Positions 14,450 through 26,639 of a stretch of 64,000 bases of DNA are shown here, one piece after another. The DNA is from Escarpia spicata. Taxonomy: Eukaryota > Annelida > Polychaeta > Sabellida > Siboglinidae. Position numbers and translations under genes: made by a program. The notes beneath the pieces were generated by a model, which worked only from the letters and a program-made list of their open reading frames with translations, was not told the DNA's origin and did not search any database. The stretch's first letter is position 1, and each line of letters opens with the position of its first letter. The DNA is taken from the NCBI GenBank assembly GCA_963995525.1, contig OZ023206.1, forward strand, positions 41,222,969-41,286,968, given 5' to 3'.

Positions 14450-15570
14450 CAATCTCCTCTGGCTAAGGGCTAATGTGGTTGGCGGAAATCCAGAATCAGG
14501 TGGCACTGGATAATTACTACAATTAATTAATTAATTATGTCAATTTTGTTGATCAGTGACATGACTATGGGCATACGTACATTTTTGTTGACTTCATTAT
14601 GTTCTTGTAAGACTGGTGTTTCCTCCGAATAAAGTATGTACTGGTATGATAATACGTTATATTATTAATAGGAATGTAATATTACGTACGATATGCATAA
14701 TCGTCATCCCCATCATACAATAATTATAGCGTACTGGTGAACATACTTCAGTGTCATACTACACACTGACACACATGCTCGAACGCAGTAATTTTATCAG
14801 CATTGACTAATAGAGCACACAGTAATGATATCATAATGTTATCATAGTACTAGTGCGTGTCACTGAGCACTCTGTAGGGAGTGCATAGTATAACAGGACT
14901 CAAAGTCTGAATGGTAGCAATCTTATTGGGAGGCGCATTTCGAAAATAATTTGGGTCGAGCGTCACACGATAAAAAGGAGAAGAGCCAGCCATTGTATTT
15001 CACTGCTGAAGCATAACGAATTGGCGGCTGCGGCTAGTCGTTTGTCCTACTCGCTGAGACATGTGGGCTACGTAGAGCACTAGGCAGATAACGATGACGT
15101 AGTTGTTGATTAGCGCTATTCGGTGTGACGATACTCATGGCTATTCTGGCGTACTTATTCTGTAAAAAACAGTACGTTCAAATTATGAACTAAACAACTC
15201 TATCGGCAATGTAACGGACGAAGTTGCTCCTTAACAACGATCTTGTAAACGGAAAACTCTCAACACTAGCACTTGTCACCCGGACACTTTCGCCGGTGTG
15301 GTACAGAAATGGTTTCCTCGGTTATGCAGCAGCGGCTTTTTGTATTTTGAAAAAGCTCCTTAAATATTTTAAAACGGATTCTAATTAGTGAAGGATTTTC
15401 TTTGGAGTCCAGTATTTCAGTGAAACGGTCATATATCCACTAAGGAATCATCTTAGAACGTCGATGTTCGATATCAGATATTTCTTTTGTTTCGGGAGAG
15501 AGGCGTTCAGAGGCAGTTTCATCTGGCGTCGGACATAGACATTTTATGCTTTAAACCGATACTGATCATA
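14450..15570. other. No gene recognised
   Basis: AT-rich sequence with no supported coding region. A partial GGTGTGACGATA near 15121 echoes the inverted repeat that brackets the second tRNA-Trp copy. Confidence 0.5.
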
Positions 15571-15866
15571 GATATCGTCACACCTAATAAAAATATCAAT
15601 GTTTATACACTTTCATATCAAGGACGGGGTGAGGGCTGAGGCCAGGTGAAAGTACGTTCGTCTTATATCGGACATCGACGTTCTAGTACGTCAATAGCTA
15701 TTGCCTGACATGCAAGATGATCAAAAGTGACCGTGACGTGATTTGAACACGCAACCTCCTGATCTGGAGTCAGACGCGCTACCGTTGCGCTACAGAATCG
15801 CTGCGTCATGTTGTCGCTATATTATTGTTGTCGCTATCGTGATTTTTGATTAGGTGTGACGATATC
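15571..15866. mobile_element. 296-bp segment bounded by perfect 18-bp inverted repeats, enclosing a tRNA-Trp copy
   Basis: GATATCGTCACACCTAAT at 15571-15588 is inverted perfectly at 15849-15866. The enclosed DNA contains a tRNA-Trp-like gene and its flanks, which also resemble the flanks of the tRNA at 13206. It may be a small TIR transposon that captured a tRNA gene, or an incidental arrangement. Confidence 0.5.
15728..15799 (-). tRNA. tRNA-Trp (CCA), second, mildly degenerate copy
   Basis: Nearly the same 72-nt cloverleaf as at 13206, with anticodon CCA and an AAAA (TTTT on the coding strand) just after it at 15723-15726. The acceptor stem GATTCTG/CACGGTC has a C-C mismatch and two G-U pairs, and the anticodon stem has a terminal T-G pair, so it may be a decaying duplicate. 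Similarity to the first copy extends tens of bases into both flanks, which shows that genomic DNA, not RNA, was duplicated. Confidence 0.8.
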
Positions 15867-15989
15867 ATTTTACGACTTAGTCCTCACAAGTGTACGACTG
15901 TTGGTTATAAATAGACATACTACGTTGAAACGCGGAGACGTCCACCTACCAAAGCTGCACCTAAGGCGGAATTGGAGCATGGCCTGCCT

Positions 15990-16465
15990 TTTGTAACATT
16001 TGCATAGGCGCCGGAACGAAATTAATATTGTGTGGGCTGAGCCGGACCTTAAAAACCACTCCTCTGTCGGATCATGACATCTGCAGACGGCGGAGAGTGC
16101 TGTTGATTTTTTTATATAATTTGTTGAAGCTCTCACAAGAAACCTCCAGTTGCACCCACCGAGGCTTTAGGCAAACATCTCGATTTGCACCCCCCCCGAG
16201 TCTCGCCTAAAAAAAACCTGCTCTCCAAAACATCGGTTTGTATCCCACCCCATTGAGGCTCGCCAAACATCAAATTGCACCCAAAAATGCAACCCTCTTC
16301 CTTAATACTGGGGTGGACTAATCCTGTTTCAGCCCCCCCCCCCCACCAAAACATTTCCACCCTAAAATGCACAAAATGTTAAAATGTTACCTAAATACTG
16401 GGGGCTAATCCTATATCCAGCCCCCACCAAAATATTGGTATTATCAGCCCCTCTAGCTCCCCCGG
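15990..16465 (-). repeat. Interspersed repeat with about 55-bp subrepeats (minus orientation)
   Basis: The reverse strand carries several imperfect units built on GGTGCAA-T-GAGGTTT plus GGATTAGCCCCC. It ends with a segment matching 6960-7195 (ATCCGACAG, CCGGCTCAGCCCAC). The same subrepeats occur at 29590-29880 in glutamine synthetase intron 2. Poly-C/poly-G runs are present at 16325-16345. Confidence 0.65.
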
Positions 16466-16744
16466 TGGTTCCGACGCCATTATGTTACGTTTGTTTTGCC
16501 ACTAGATTTAATGTAGGCGGAACACGTGGCAAAAAGCCACAGGCACTGCATGCGTGCGTATAATAGTTAATACATAGCAGTATCACTACCTTCATTTAGT
16601 ACAATCGTTGTCCCAAACACTAAATAACCATAAATATTAAACCAAGCTATTGCTTACAGAATACACTAATACCATTAGCGTGATTGATAATGCGTAGAGC
16701 CTACACCGTCACCGGTCACGGTACGGTGCGCCGTTGACTCATGG

Positions 16745-16839
16745 GCCTGGTTAGCTCAGTCGGTAGAGCATCAGACTTTTAAAACTGATCGTGTCTCAGA
16801 GTGATCTGAGGGTCAAGGGTTCGAGTCCCTTATCGGGCG
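16745..16839 (+). tRNA. tRNA-Lys (TTT) with a 22-nt intron
   Basis: The mature parts fold as a 73-nt cloverleaf. The acceptor stem is GCCTGGT/ATCGGGC (two G-U pairs), the D arm is GCTCAGTCGGTAGAGC, and the anticodon stem is TCAGA/TCTGA. The anticodon TTT is at 16778-16780. The T arm is AAGGG-TTCGAGT-CCCTT, with G as discriminator. Nucleotides 16782-16803 interrupt the loop exactly between positions 37 and 38, the canonical tRNA intron site. Without them the loop reads CTTTTAA. Removal would need tRNA splicing endonuclease. Confidence 0.9.
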
Positions 16840-16842
16840 TAA

Positions 16843-16848
16843 TTTTTT
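16843..16848 (+). terminator. Pol III terminator of tRNA-Lys
   Basis: Six consecutive T residues lie three bases past the tRNA 3' end, as expected for RNA polymerase III termination. Confidence 0.85.
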
Positions 16849-16849
16849 A

Positions 16850-17751
16850 TTTGATACCGATTTACGAGAATTCGTATATCCTTTCTACTAATACTTGTTT
16901 GTTAAGAATTCGCATCTAGCACACGATTTTCAACGTTATATCCTAAACGAATAAACCTGTATATGTGATTTTCTTCCCGCTTTTTGGCCCCCTTCCAAGA
17001 TCTTAAAGAAACATAGTCTGTTCGTTTTTATTTTAAAATACTGTTATACAGTATAAATGGTATATATTGTATCGTACTGACAGAGCGTTACAACACAAAT
17101 ATATATTAATGAACTATTTTTGTTGGTGACATTTTTATGATACGAGTTTGTACCAGTTTCTTACAAAGCGTGGCTTCTAATTTCCGATGTCTAACGAGAT
17201 AGAACAGTGTATTATTGCCCAGTGATTTTAGCATTGCGGAAGCCAGTTGTTAACGTTTAGTTTATCGGTTTATTGTAGCTTTGTTAATTGTCTTATGGCG
17301 TTGTCACTTCAGTTTTATATGAACTATACATCAAGGAAATAAAAAATGCAAAGAAAGATTCAGGCAGCAGTCGACAGCGGTCATATATACTGCAATTTGT
17401 TATCCCGGATTTCTTTCGTCTAAATGAAATAGATAATAATATTTAGTTAATGTAACAAGAGTACATATTAAAATATGAAATATAACATATGGATTACATA
17501 ACATGATTAACAATTATGTAAGAAATGGGTGTTAAAACGAGATACAACGGATTATCGCTTGTCATAAAAACAGCGAATGTTAAAATGTTACAAGTTGTTA
17601 TTTCAAAACAGTTCGGTAACCATTTATATCTTATAAGTTGCCTAAATACACACACTCATCGCATTAATTCAATTACATGTCGTACTGGACGAAGGAATGC
17701 ATAGTTGTCATTGTCAACAAAGTCGCCACCATGGCTCGTCAAATCGTGATA
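16850..17751. other. AT-rich intergenic sequence, no gene recognised
   Basis: No coding, RNA or clear repeat feature was found between the tRNA-Lys terminator and the RTE fragment. Confidence 0.5.
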
Positions 17752-18318
17752 ACAATTCGATTAAAGACAAGGAGATTCAAAAAAGAATCACCGCCGGCTG
17801 GACAGCATTCGCCAAACACCGCGACATCTTCAAGGGTAACTTTGAAACCTGCTTGAAGAGACAAGTCTTCAACTAATGCGTACTTCCAGCGATGATGTAC
17901 GGCGCGGAAACATGGGCACTCTCCATCCAGGCAAAGAACAAGCTAGCAGCCGCACAAAGATGGAAAGAAGTATGTTAAACATCACATATCAGGAGAGAAA
18001 AACAAACATCTGTGTAAGGCAGAAGACAAAGATATTAGACGTGATAGAACAAATCAGAAGACAGAAGTCGACATGGAGAGGGCACATCAGCAGACTACGT
18101 GATAACCGATGGACATCGCGTATCACAACCTGGACACTTTACGAAGGGAAATGATCTAGAGGAAGACCGGCGAGACGGTGGAGAGACGAACTAGACGAGT
18201 TCTGGAAGGGCACCATCTGGCAGAGGATAGCACAAGACAGGCATATTTGGAAACGACATGCTGAGGCCTTCGCCCAACCACGGGACACTACGGCAATGAT
18301 GATGATGATGATGATGAA
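17752..18318 (+). mobile_element. RTE-type non-LTR retrotransposon, 3' fragment
   Basis: The sequence aligns with 52565-53147. It encodes the RTE C-terminal tail (GHISRLRDNRW, then a frameshift, then RGRPARRWRDEL) and ends in an ATGATG repeat typical of RTE 3' ends (18295-18318). It is 5' truncated and carries a stop within the WTLYEGK region. Confidence 0.82.
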
Positions 18319-18487
18319 GGTGCTCGATTACCACGAACATTCTTAACGACAAAATTTCCTACTGCTTCATCTTGTGATCATCTGTCGGAAACCGGAAAAA
18401 AGAACACGATTTTTGTAAAACTCCGTTGATTACAACCAAAACAAAGCATATCCCCATTATTTAAGCTGGCATAAATGGAGTCGATGT

Positions 18488-18705
18488 CGTCAGATGACAC
18501 CAGATCAAAAACGAGGCGCGAGGCTTACAGGCTCTATGGCGGGCAAGACAAGTTTGCGTCCGTATGTACTATCTTCAGCGGCGAAGAAAAGGAAAACGGA
18601 AGATGACAAATTCAGGGATGCTACACGAGTTACTTTGGTAGCGCAGAAGAGCCAGTGGCATCGTCTGAAGGCTGTCATAAAAACGAAATCGGATCGCTTG
18701 AAAGG
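18488..18705 (+). CDS. Possible short coding exon, unidentified
   Basis: A 75-codon ORF from 18494 has a lysine-rich stretch and a block ATRVTLVAQKSQWHRLK. A reasonable donor (AAAG|GTAACG) follows that block near 18705. A second overlapping ATG frame starts at 18488 and is open for about 40 codons. The base composition is more coding-like than the flanks. No family was recognised; it could be a first exon of a DNA-binding or transposon-related gene, or chance. Confidence 0.25.
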
Positions 18706-18719
18706 TAACGTCGTAAGTT

Positions 18720-19800
18720 GACATCGCAGTTGATTCAGTGATTGCTGCGTTTTTGGCCGGCGCTGGACTGGCCATTTGTCTATTTTGTTGTCACGTAGGT
18801 CCAAGTTCTGCTGTTTTATGATGTATATAATATATAAATATTTGATGCCGATGGATTGATTGTATTCATATAGAAAATCTCCCGTTCGGGCATTTTGTCG
18901 CACTACCCGTCACTGTTCACACTCACAGCCGCAGGCTCGGCCTCGGGACGTTATCGTTACTGACCATACCCCTTGACGTTGGGGCCAAGGCGCAATCGTA
19001 AGGTAGGTAGAATGGTAATCAGGTGGAGTATAGGAAGGGAATGGAAAATGAAGTAGATTGCTTAGGTCAAACATCACCCATCTAGTTGACAGAATTATTG
19101 TCGTGTCCTATCTTTGTGCATCGCATAATACCGTGGCAACGTCATATCGGTATTTTATGTCAATTTGTTCAATTCCATCCGAGTCGGTGCCTGTGGGTTA
19201 AAGACCTTTTTTTAATTAAAATGGCAGGTAGCTGCAGCTGCAATTGTTAATAAACATGATTGAAATGTCATCATCCGTTATGAAATGTCATCATCCATCC
19301 GTGGAATTTTCACCTACAAAAATTGGCAATGGCATCAACATTGTTATGTTTCCTGGCTGTTTCAGCAGTCAATCACATTGGTCAAAGAAACAGCAGATCA
19401 TTTTAAATGACTTTATTATGTAAATATTATAACATTTTGTATACATTTTTACAGTACCACCTTTTATTACCTATGTTTTTTGTGACCAGTGATTTTTCCT
19501 AACTATAAAAAAATTGTTGTTTACAAATGATGTAGAATATTTATAAGGAGGTTTAATATGTTGCGAACGAAATGTTTGTGCGTGACTGAGTCTAAAATAC
19601 AAAGATTGCTGAGAAATATAACTGCAGAGATGGTTTTAACATAATTTGTTGTGCACATATTTGTGTGAGTATCAAACATTTAAAGTTTAAACAATTGAAC
19701 TTATTGAAGCTTCATGTAAATAGTTCCTACGCATCTGAGCAAAACTTGTCTTGTGGTTGATACCGTAATTCATGTTAACGTTAACATGTATACCCCTTTC
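18720..19800. other. No gene recognised
   Basis: AT-rich sequence without supported features, apart from a short direct repeat of ATGAAATGTCATCATCC at about 19260-19295. Confidence 0.45.
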
Positions 19801-21125
19801 TTCAAACTGAGCACAGTTGGAGGATGTTTACTATTTACTTATCCTCTTCGTGCCATGTGGCACATAAGGCTCGCACAAGATCTCGTCAGACCCCTCTGTC
19901 ATGGGCTTCCCTTGCTGCAGTGCCCCAAGTCAGCCCGGCAAATTTTTGTTCTTCTTCAATTGTTCGTCGCCAAGTTATTTTCGGTCTGCTTCTTTTCCCA
20001 GTTCCTTCTGGCGGCCAGGTCAATGGTGTCGTTGCTGGAATGTCGAAGCCTGTTTTTCTGAGCTTCAGATTGACTGTTGCTTGAAGTAGATGATGATCAC
20101 TGCCAATATCGGCGCCTCTTCTAACACAGGCATATAGTCATGATCACCGCCATTTGCTGTTGATCATAATGTGGTCGATTTGCTTTTGGTCCCATGCATT
20201 TGGGGAAATCCAGGTCAGTTTGTGGATGTTTTTGTGTGAGAACAGGGTTCCTCCTATCACCGTACTGTTCAAGCCACAAAAGTCGCATAGCATCTCACCA
20301 TTCTCATTTATGGTACCACATTCTTGACTGCCCATGGTTCGTTCTCTACCGACATTGTCAGATTCAACATTTGCATTGAGGTCGCCCATGATGATCAAAA
20401 CGTCGTGTACAGGCACTCTCTCCTTCTCGGATTGCACCATGCTATAGAAGGCCTCTTTCTCATCCGGTTCTGCATCATTGGTTGGCGAGTAACTTTGGAT
20501 GATCATAAGTTTGCTGTGCTTGCCAAAGAACCTAGCTCCCAGTAGTCTAGCACTGACTGGTTTCCATTCTATCTGTGTCTTTCCAATTCCTTTCATATGT
20601 GTTAACGCCACTCCTGCAATATGGTAGTTGTCGTATCAAGATTGTCTCTCCTGTCGGGGGTGATATGTTTCTCAAAACCTGTCCATCTGGCCTCACTAAT
20701 TCCAAGGATATGTAACTTGTGTGATTTCATCTAATTTAGAATTTGTGTTGTTTTTGCAGTATCAAACATTGTTCTGACATCAGGTCCCAATCTGGAGTTT
20801 GGTTTTTGTATCCAGTAGTCTTGTCTTTGCGCTACTAGCTTCCTTGCAGCTTTCACTACCACCGGGCATACTGGCTTGGTGCCTGTTGGTTTTCTTTTAC
20901 GAATTTATGTAACAAGTTGTTTGTACGAAGTAGTATTGTTAACCCTTCGCTCAACCCCACCCTGGAGGGCCAGGAGATCGATTTTAGTCTAACCTCTACC
21001 CCTTAACCAATCCAGTATGGGTGACCATACCAGGAGTACAATTAAAACTCCCACCGGCGTAGCTCGCAGGGTCATGGAGGCACGCAAGCTACCCTACCAC
21101 GACAAAGTAACGATTTCGTAGGGGA
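19800..21125 (-). pseudogene. RTE-like element: endonuclease joined to C-terminal tail, reverse transcriptase deleted
   Basis: On the minus strand a degraded 5' region is followed by an APE-type endonuclease. It includes GISEARWTG near 20670, IIMGDLNANVESDN near 20370 and GADIGSDHHLL near 20090. A few codons later (about 20040) the sequence reads PLTWPPEGTGKRSRPK, TWRRTIEEEQK and ALCATWHEEDK. These belong to the extreme C-terminus of RTE polyproteins. The whole reverse transcriptase (normally about 1.5-2 kb) is absent, as if removed by one internal deletion. Stops and a frameshift near 20143 show it is inactive. The 5' end is approximate. Confidence 0.75.
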
Positions 21126-21639
21126 GTGGAGGATGTTTGGAGGGCTATAATGAATAGGTTTCAAGTGTATTTTTTATCACTGACACCAGCCTACTTGTAG
21201 ACATAACATATGCATAACATAAACAATTACATCTAAAACATTGTGTTAAAACACATAGTTTTGTCTTGTTGATAAACTAGGTATTTTATTTTACAAATGA
21301 CACTAAAATTGCAGCAGTTTTCATGCTAATATTAATGTCATCAGCATTACTTGGAACTCATCTTGAGGCCATGTTCAGCTAACAGCTGCATACACAGTCA
21401 CGCATCAGTGCACTGCGCTGTCACTGTCTGGGAGATGTTGACACCTTGATGTCAATTACTGGATACTTTGGCTCTGTGCTGTATATTGTCCCACTGACAC
21501 ATCTATTGTCACATAGTCAAACTGGATGCCTGTGGATGGGCTGTAATGTTAGACCCTCCCAGCAAGTAGTCCACTTATTTGACCTCATGCAGAAAGTAAC
21601 ACAGGACAGTTAAGCATATCAGACAATTACTGGTACACA

Positions 21640-22495
21640 TCTTTAACAAGATTTAACAAGATTGTCATCCAGAAAATTAACTTTAGATGGCAGGTGGACA
21701 AGGTAGCCTTTTGGCTTATCTAGAGTCCAATACTTTTTATCTACGTGTATCCTGCCCTTTTCAGGTATGTGTCGATTTTATTTTTAAACATATTCACGCT
21801 ACTAACACCAACACAATCAGGAGATAATCTGTTCCATTCATTTACAATCCTTTGTGTGAATGAGAGTTTTCTTATATCTAATCTACACTGCTCCTTTACT
21901 AATGTAACTTCATGTCCTCTAGTCCTTCTATCTTTCTTAACTGAGAAAAATATTGTCATAACCATTCAACATTTTAAACACTTCTATCTGATCTCCTCTC
22001 AATCTCCTGGTCTCTAGTGTTGTTAAACCACATTTTTAGGCGCATTTCGTAACTAAGATCCCTCAGTTTTTGTATAATTTTGTTGCTCTCCTCTATACTC
22101 TTTCTAGAATATCTATGTCCTTCCTGCGGTATGACCTCCACGCATGTATACAATATTCTAAATGAGGCCTAACTGTTGTTTTGTACAGCGGTATTATTAG
22201 CTCTTTTTCCTTATACGTTATGTTTCGCCTAATTAATCCAAGGATTTGTTTTCCCTTTGAAGCGGCAATATCGCACTGCTCTGAAACCTTCATATCAGTA
22301 CTAATGGTTAGCCCTAAGTCATCTTCTTTTACAGTAGTACTTAGTACAGAACCTCCCATTGTATATTGTACATCTTCGTTCCCATGTCCTGTGTGGAGGC
22401 ATTTATATTTCCAAAAATTGAACAACATTTGCCATTTTTCAGACCATTTTATCAACATGTCAATATCATCTTGTAAATGCTGTCTATCTTCATCA
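21640..22495 (-). mobile_element. CR1 element, 5'-truncated copy
   Basis: Reverse-strand homologue of 49855-50715. It encodes the last part of the reverse transcriptase and C-terminus (HLQDD, IKWSEKWQML, EQCDIAASKGKQILGLIRRNI) with frameshifts, and ends with the family 3' UTR and two TTAACAAGAT units near 21645. Confidence 0.88.
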
Positions 22496-24148
22496 CGGCA
22501 ATTGTTCTGTAGATAAATTAGCACGGCTTTTTACATTCAGATTGTTTTTGTATAACATTATTCATAGGCAGAACAGTTCAATTAGATACTGGAAAGAAAG
22601 TACCATTCAAAAAGCAAATGGTTAAAAAGTAATATATTACTAAAAAATATAATATAAAATACTTTTGTATTCAAATGTTTTGTGTTTGAAATTTACTTAC
22701 AGTCCATTCTGTGTCTAATCAACACATTTACATAAATTGTTTTGTAATTAATGTGTCAACATTTATTTTAGTTTAGTTGCATTCTAAGATAGTTCATATT
22801 TTTAATACAAATATCCTGTAAATCAATATTCCCAACAAGCTACATGTCATTTTGCTCAATGTCATGTAAACATTGTTCTTATGATATTCAATTTCAAGAA
22901 AACAAAGTGCAAAAGTTTAAAAAATAATATCAGCATGCTATACATATAATTATTTTTTCACTTGTCAAACCTGACGACGGATAATTTGCAGAGGCGTCAT
23001 TTATCAAATAATAATAACAATAATATTTATTACGTATAGAGCAAATGAAGTCAAATGCCACAGGGACATGTATGGTAGCAAATGTGGTCAAACAAGTCAA
23101 TATTATTCATATTGTAATGTTACAAATAGTAGTTTAACTCAGAATGCAGCGTTAAGCAGTGAATAACCAGGTTGTTATTTTTAATGATATTAACTTTACC
23201 AAAATCAGATTTTTTTGACATTTTTTATATATCAGGTCAAAGGTCCGTATCAGTGACATTTACAGCATATTTGTCAACTGATCCATTGTGAAATATATTA
23301 CAGTATTAACAAACTGTGCTGATGTTTGTGCAAATGTATAACGCAAAAATAGAAAACGTGTTGTGTTCCCTTCACGATGTGGATGGTTAATTTGTATTTG
23401 TTTGTGAAATGTTAGTATTATTAACACACGCACACGCACGCGCACGCGCACGCACACGCACACGCACACAATTGTTTTACATTTATTTCACTCAGAGGCT
23501 TTTTTTATGTGAAATGGTGGTTTGCCAGAGCACATGGATTAAAAATTCTTCAAATGTTTATCAACACAGAACATCAATATTTTGTCAGTTGCATTTATTT
23601 TTTATTAAAAACGTGTAGTATCACATAAATACAAATTTATATGCAATTGTTCCTTTCTGCGATTACGCAACTTGGCGATGTCTGTTTTGTTCACTGACAC
23701 GCTCTTCCTCTGACACACTCTTCCTCGGCCACGCCCTCTCTTCATACCCCTTACTCTCGCTGCATCCCGTCCATGTAGTCCACCTTTTCCACCTCTGCAA
23801 CTCTTTCACTCAAACTCCGTGAGTGAAAGGATAATGTGATGATGCTAAATATTTGTTATACCAGTAACATTTAGTATGTATACTGCTTTACCGGCGACAG
23901 TAGGAATACGTAGTGGAACATTTGGTTTGGCTGCCATAAGCCAGGTCACGCCTGGCTCCCACATACACAGACGATCGTGGTGCTCGATAACAACTTTGGT
24001 GTCTGAGTTATTTTTATTTCATCACTGTTATCACGCTCGCCAGCTTGGTGTGCGATGAGTGCACGCTGGAATGCCGCATACTGATTTGTCGCATGTACCC
24101 AAAAGACGCAAACAAAATGTGTCTGAGAAATCTTAGAAAATTGAAGGG
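22496..24148. other. No gene recognised; AT-rich
   Basis: Contains a CA/CG microsatellite at 23428-23470 and short AAT runs near 23010. No coding feature could be supported. Confidence 0.5.
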
Positions 24149-24335
24149 CACTTGTGTAGAATCCGGACCCACCTCGATTTTGCCGTTAAATAACTATAGT
24201 TTTGCGTAAATTTGACATGTTGATGCAATAATTAAATCATTCCACATCATCCCAGGCATACTTACGCTATACAAATATTGCATCTTAGCCTTAGCGCATT
24301 TTGAAGCCCAAGTAGCGCTCCGGGTTGCTCCAGTC
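24149..24335 (+). mobile_element. Diverged fragment of the CACTTGTG MITE
   Basis: Begins with CACTTGTGTAGAATCCGGAC, as in the complete element at 58691-58999, and follows its order (CCTCGAT, GCCGTTA, TTAGCGC...GTAGCGCTCCGG) with substantial divergence. The right terminal repeat was not found. Confidence 0.55.
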
Positions 24336-25832
24336 TGCGTCCGAACTTAGGCAACGACGGCGCGGACAACAAACAGAACAATGGCCTGAATGGAGTTATT
24401 TGAACTACATCTTACATTGATGACTGGACATTGAGAACAATTTTATTAATACCATTGTGCCTTGCCTACCCCTTGCCATCGTTGACATTGTTTATAAACT
24501 TTAATTGAGCATCGTGAACAGGCGTGTGTTGTCGCCGACACCATAGTATCGCCCATCGTCAACTTTCAACAGTTGCTGAACAAAATGCAATCCGTTCATA
24601 TCTATACAAAATACTATCCATCCATATGTACACTATATGCACGTTTTTCAATTCACGTATGTGCTAAATATTACAATAGGAGTACATTATAAACGAAAAA
24701 TAAACACTTTTAAAAGCGTGTTTATAAATAATGCCCCCGTCACCAAGACTCACAAATAGTACATTTATTACAAATGCCCAGTCACCTTGGGTCACAAGCT
24801 TTAGAAAAAAGACAATGCTATGTTCTTGTCTTATTTGTAATAGTCTTACTGAATAGTGTGATTTAATTGGGCTAATTTAATTGGGTGATTTTCCCACATC
24901 TTATAATCTAATATCTCAGTAGATTGCACTGATGCAATCTCAACCACAGCTATTCCATACATCGGTGTATCAATGAGTTTGTTTATGTTTTTTCTACATG
25001 GTTCCTTTGAATAGTTTTAGTTGGTGCTCTCACGTATGTGAATCGTTGTCACTCAATGTCAGAAACTGTTGCATCGTATTTCCTAGTTAGAATATCTCTA
25101 TCTTTGGAGCAGTAGACTGTAGTAGCGTGACCGGTCCACGAAAATGGGGTACACCTACCCAGAATGTATCTAGTTTTGTAAAGTTACAGATTTTGAAAAA
25201 ACCCTGAGCATTTCTGAGCACTTTGATATTGGTGGTCATATATTTTGCACCCAGAAATATGTCGCGTAGGCAGTTCTGAATAGAAATCAACAACAAGCCA
25301 TCTCCCCGGGAAATTCTCAAACACCCCGAATTAAAACACGTAAAAAAAATCGAGGCAGAAAAATAACCCCCCCCCCCCAATAGACCACAGAACAGCAACG
25401 CCACGGACCAGCTGATCATTCGCTAGTCGAAGTCAAAACCAGTGCATTCTATCGATGCTACACACGCACGCATACGCACACACACAGTATGATGTGTTTA
25501 TGACTAATACATCGTATATAACTATAAAACGAAACAAGTTATTACTAGCTGGTATTAGATCATTAATAATTATTACATTTACGTCCATGACCTGCCTTCA
25601 ACTGACAACACGAACGGACGCGAGTCGTTTTTGACGGACAACACTGAATTGCGTATAATACAGAATGTCATTAACGGACACATGTCTTGTCGATAACATT
25701 CATTGCATTAACACTGTCGACCAAATGTCTCGACCACGACTACCGAAACGGTCGCACATGGAGATATAGAATGATAATGATAACACCAATGGTAATAATA
25801 ATGGTAATGATAATAATAATAATAAGGTAACT
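24336..25832. other. No gene recognised
   Basis: AT-rich sequence with a poly-C run near 25372 and AAT repeats from 25790 to 25826. Nothing else supportable. Confidence 0.45.
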
Positions 25833-26639
25833 TCTATATTATAAAATGGGTCCTTCTCTGTTTGTATGTGCACCCACATCTCCGTCAGTTTTGCATGTAT
25901 CCGGCTGAAATGTTGCATGTGATCTACCGGACCCATTACGATGGTAAGACTTAGACATATTTGAAATTCGTCCGGGGGTCTCAATATTTCAAAAGGCTGT
26001 ACGTGGAATTCCAGCCGCGGAATATAATGGTTTTATAAATCATCGTAGAGATAATTATGCCATCTACAAATATGTCACTGGATGTATGCAGACATTTTGA
26101 ACAGTTTAAAGTTACTGACGTTTGAAAATCCTCAGCTCTTAACATGCGCCAGGTCTACCTGTCGCTGGTCACGTAAGCATTTTGCCGCGACAGCCCCGTG
26201 AGCGCGTGCTGGCAAACGACACTGCAACAATTCCGTGGAGTTCCAGCCACGGCATTTAATGTTTTTCTATATTATTGTACATGTAATTATTCCATGAACA
26301 AATGCGCTACTGGGTGTATGCAGACAAAGTTATTCCCTGGCGCCTAACCCAGCTGCCTGTTGCTGGTTACGTCAGTTACACGGGTGAGCGCGTGCGATTT
26401 CTGGCAAAAGGCTGACCTAACAACTAGGCCATTGACCAGTTACAATTTATTAATGCGGGTAGGCTGGAAACATTCGGGATGGGTTTGGGGTGTCTGGAAC
26501 GTAAATGTTGGGCATTGAGGTTTGGTCTGTTTTCAGTGTTCATAATTGTGTTAGCAATACTTTTTTAGATTTCAGTGCAAATTATTTCAGGATGTATATG
26601 ACTGCCGTCCCCCCGGGCAACGCCGGGTAACTCAGCTAG
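25833..26639 (+). mobile_element. Non-autonomous Helitron
   Basis: The left end reads TCTATATTATAAAATGGG, starting with TC. The right end has a GC-rich hairpin (CCCGG, GCAACG, CCGGG, about 26612-26627) followed by TAACTCAG and CTAG, then T. This is the classic Helitron 3' structure of hairpin plus CTRR. No Rep/helicase ORF is present in 807 bp. Inside, a segment of about 90 bp (26007-26100) is repeated at 26240-26335 (GGATGTATGCAGACA / GGGTGTATGCAGACA). The ends are typical of animal Helitrons. Confidence 0.8.
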
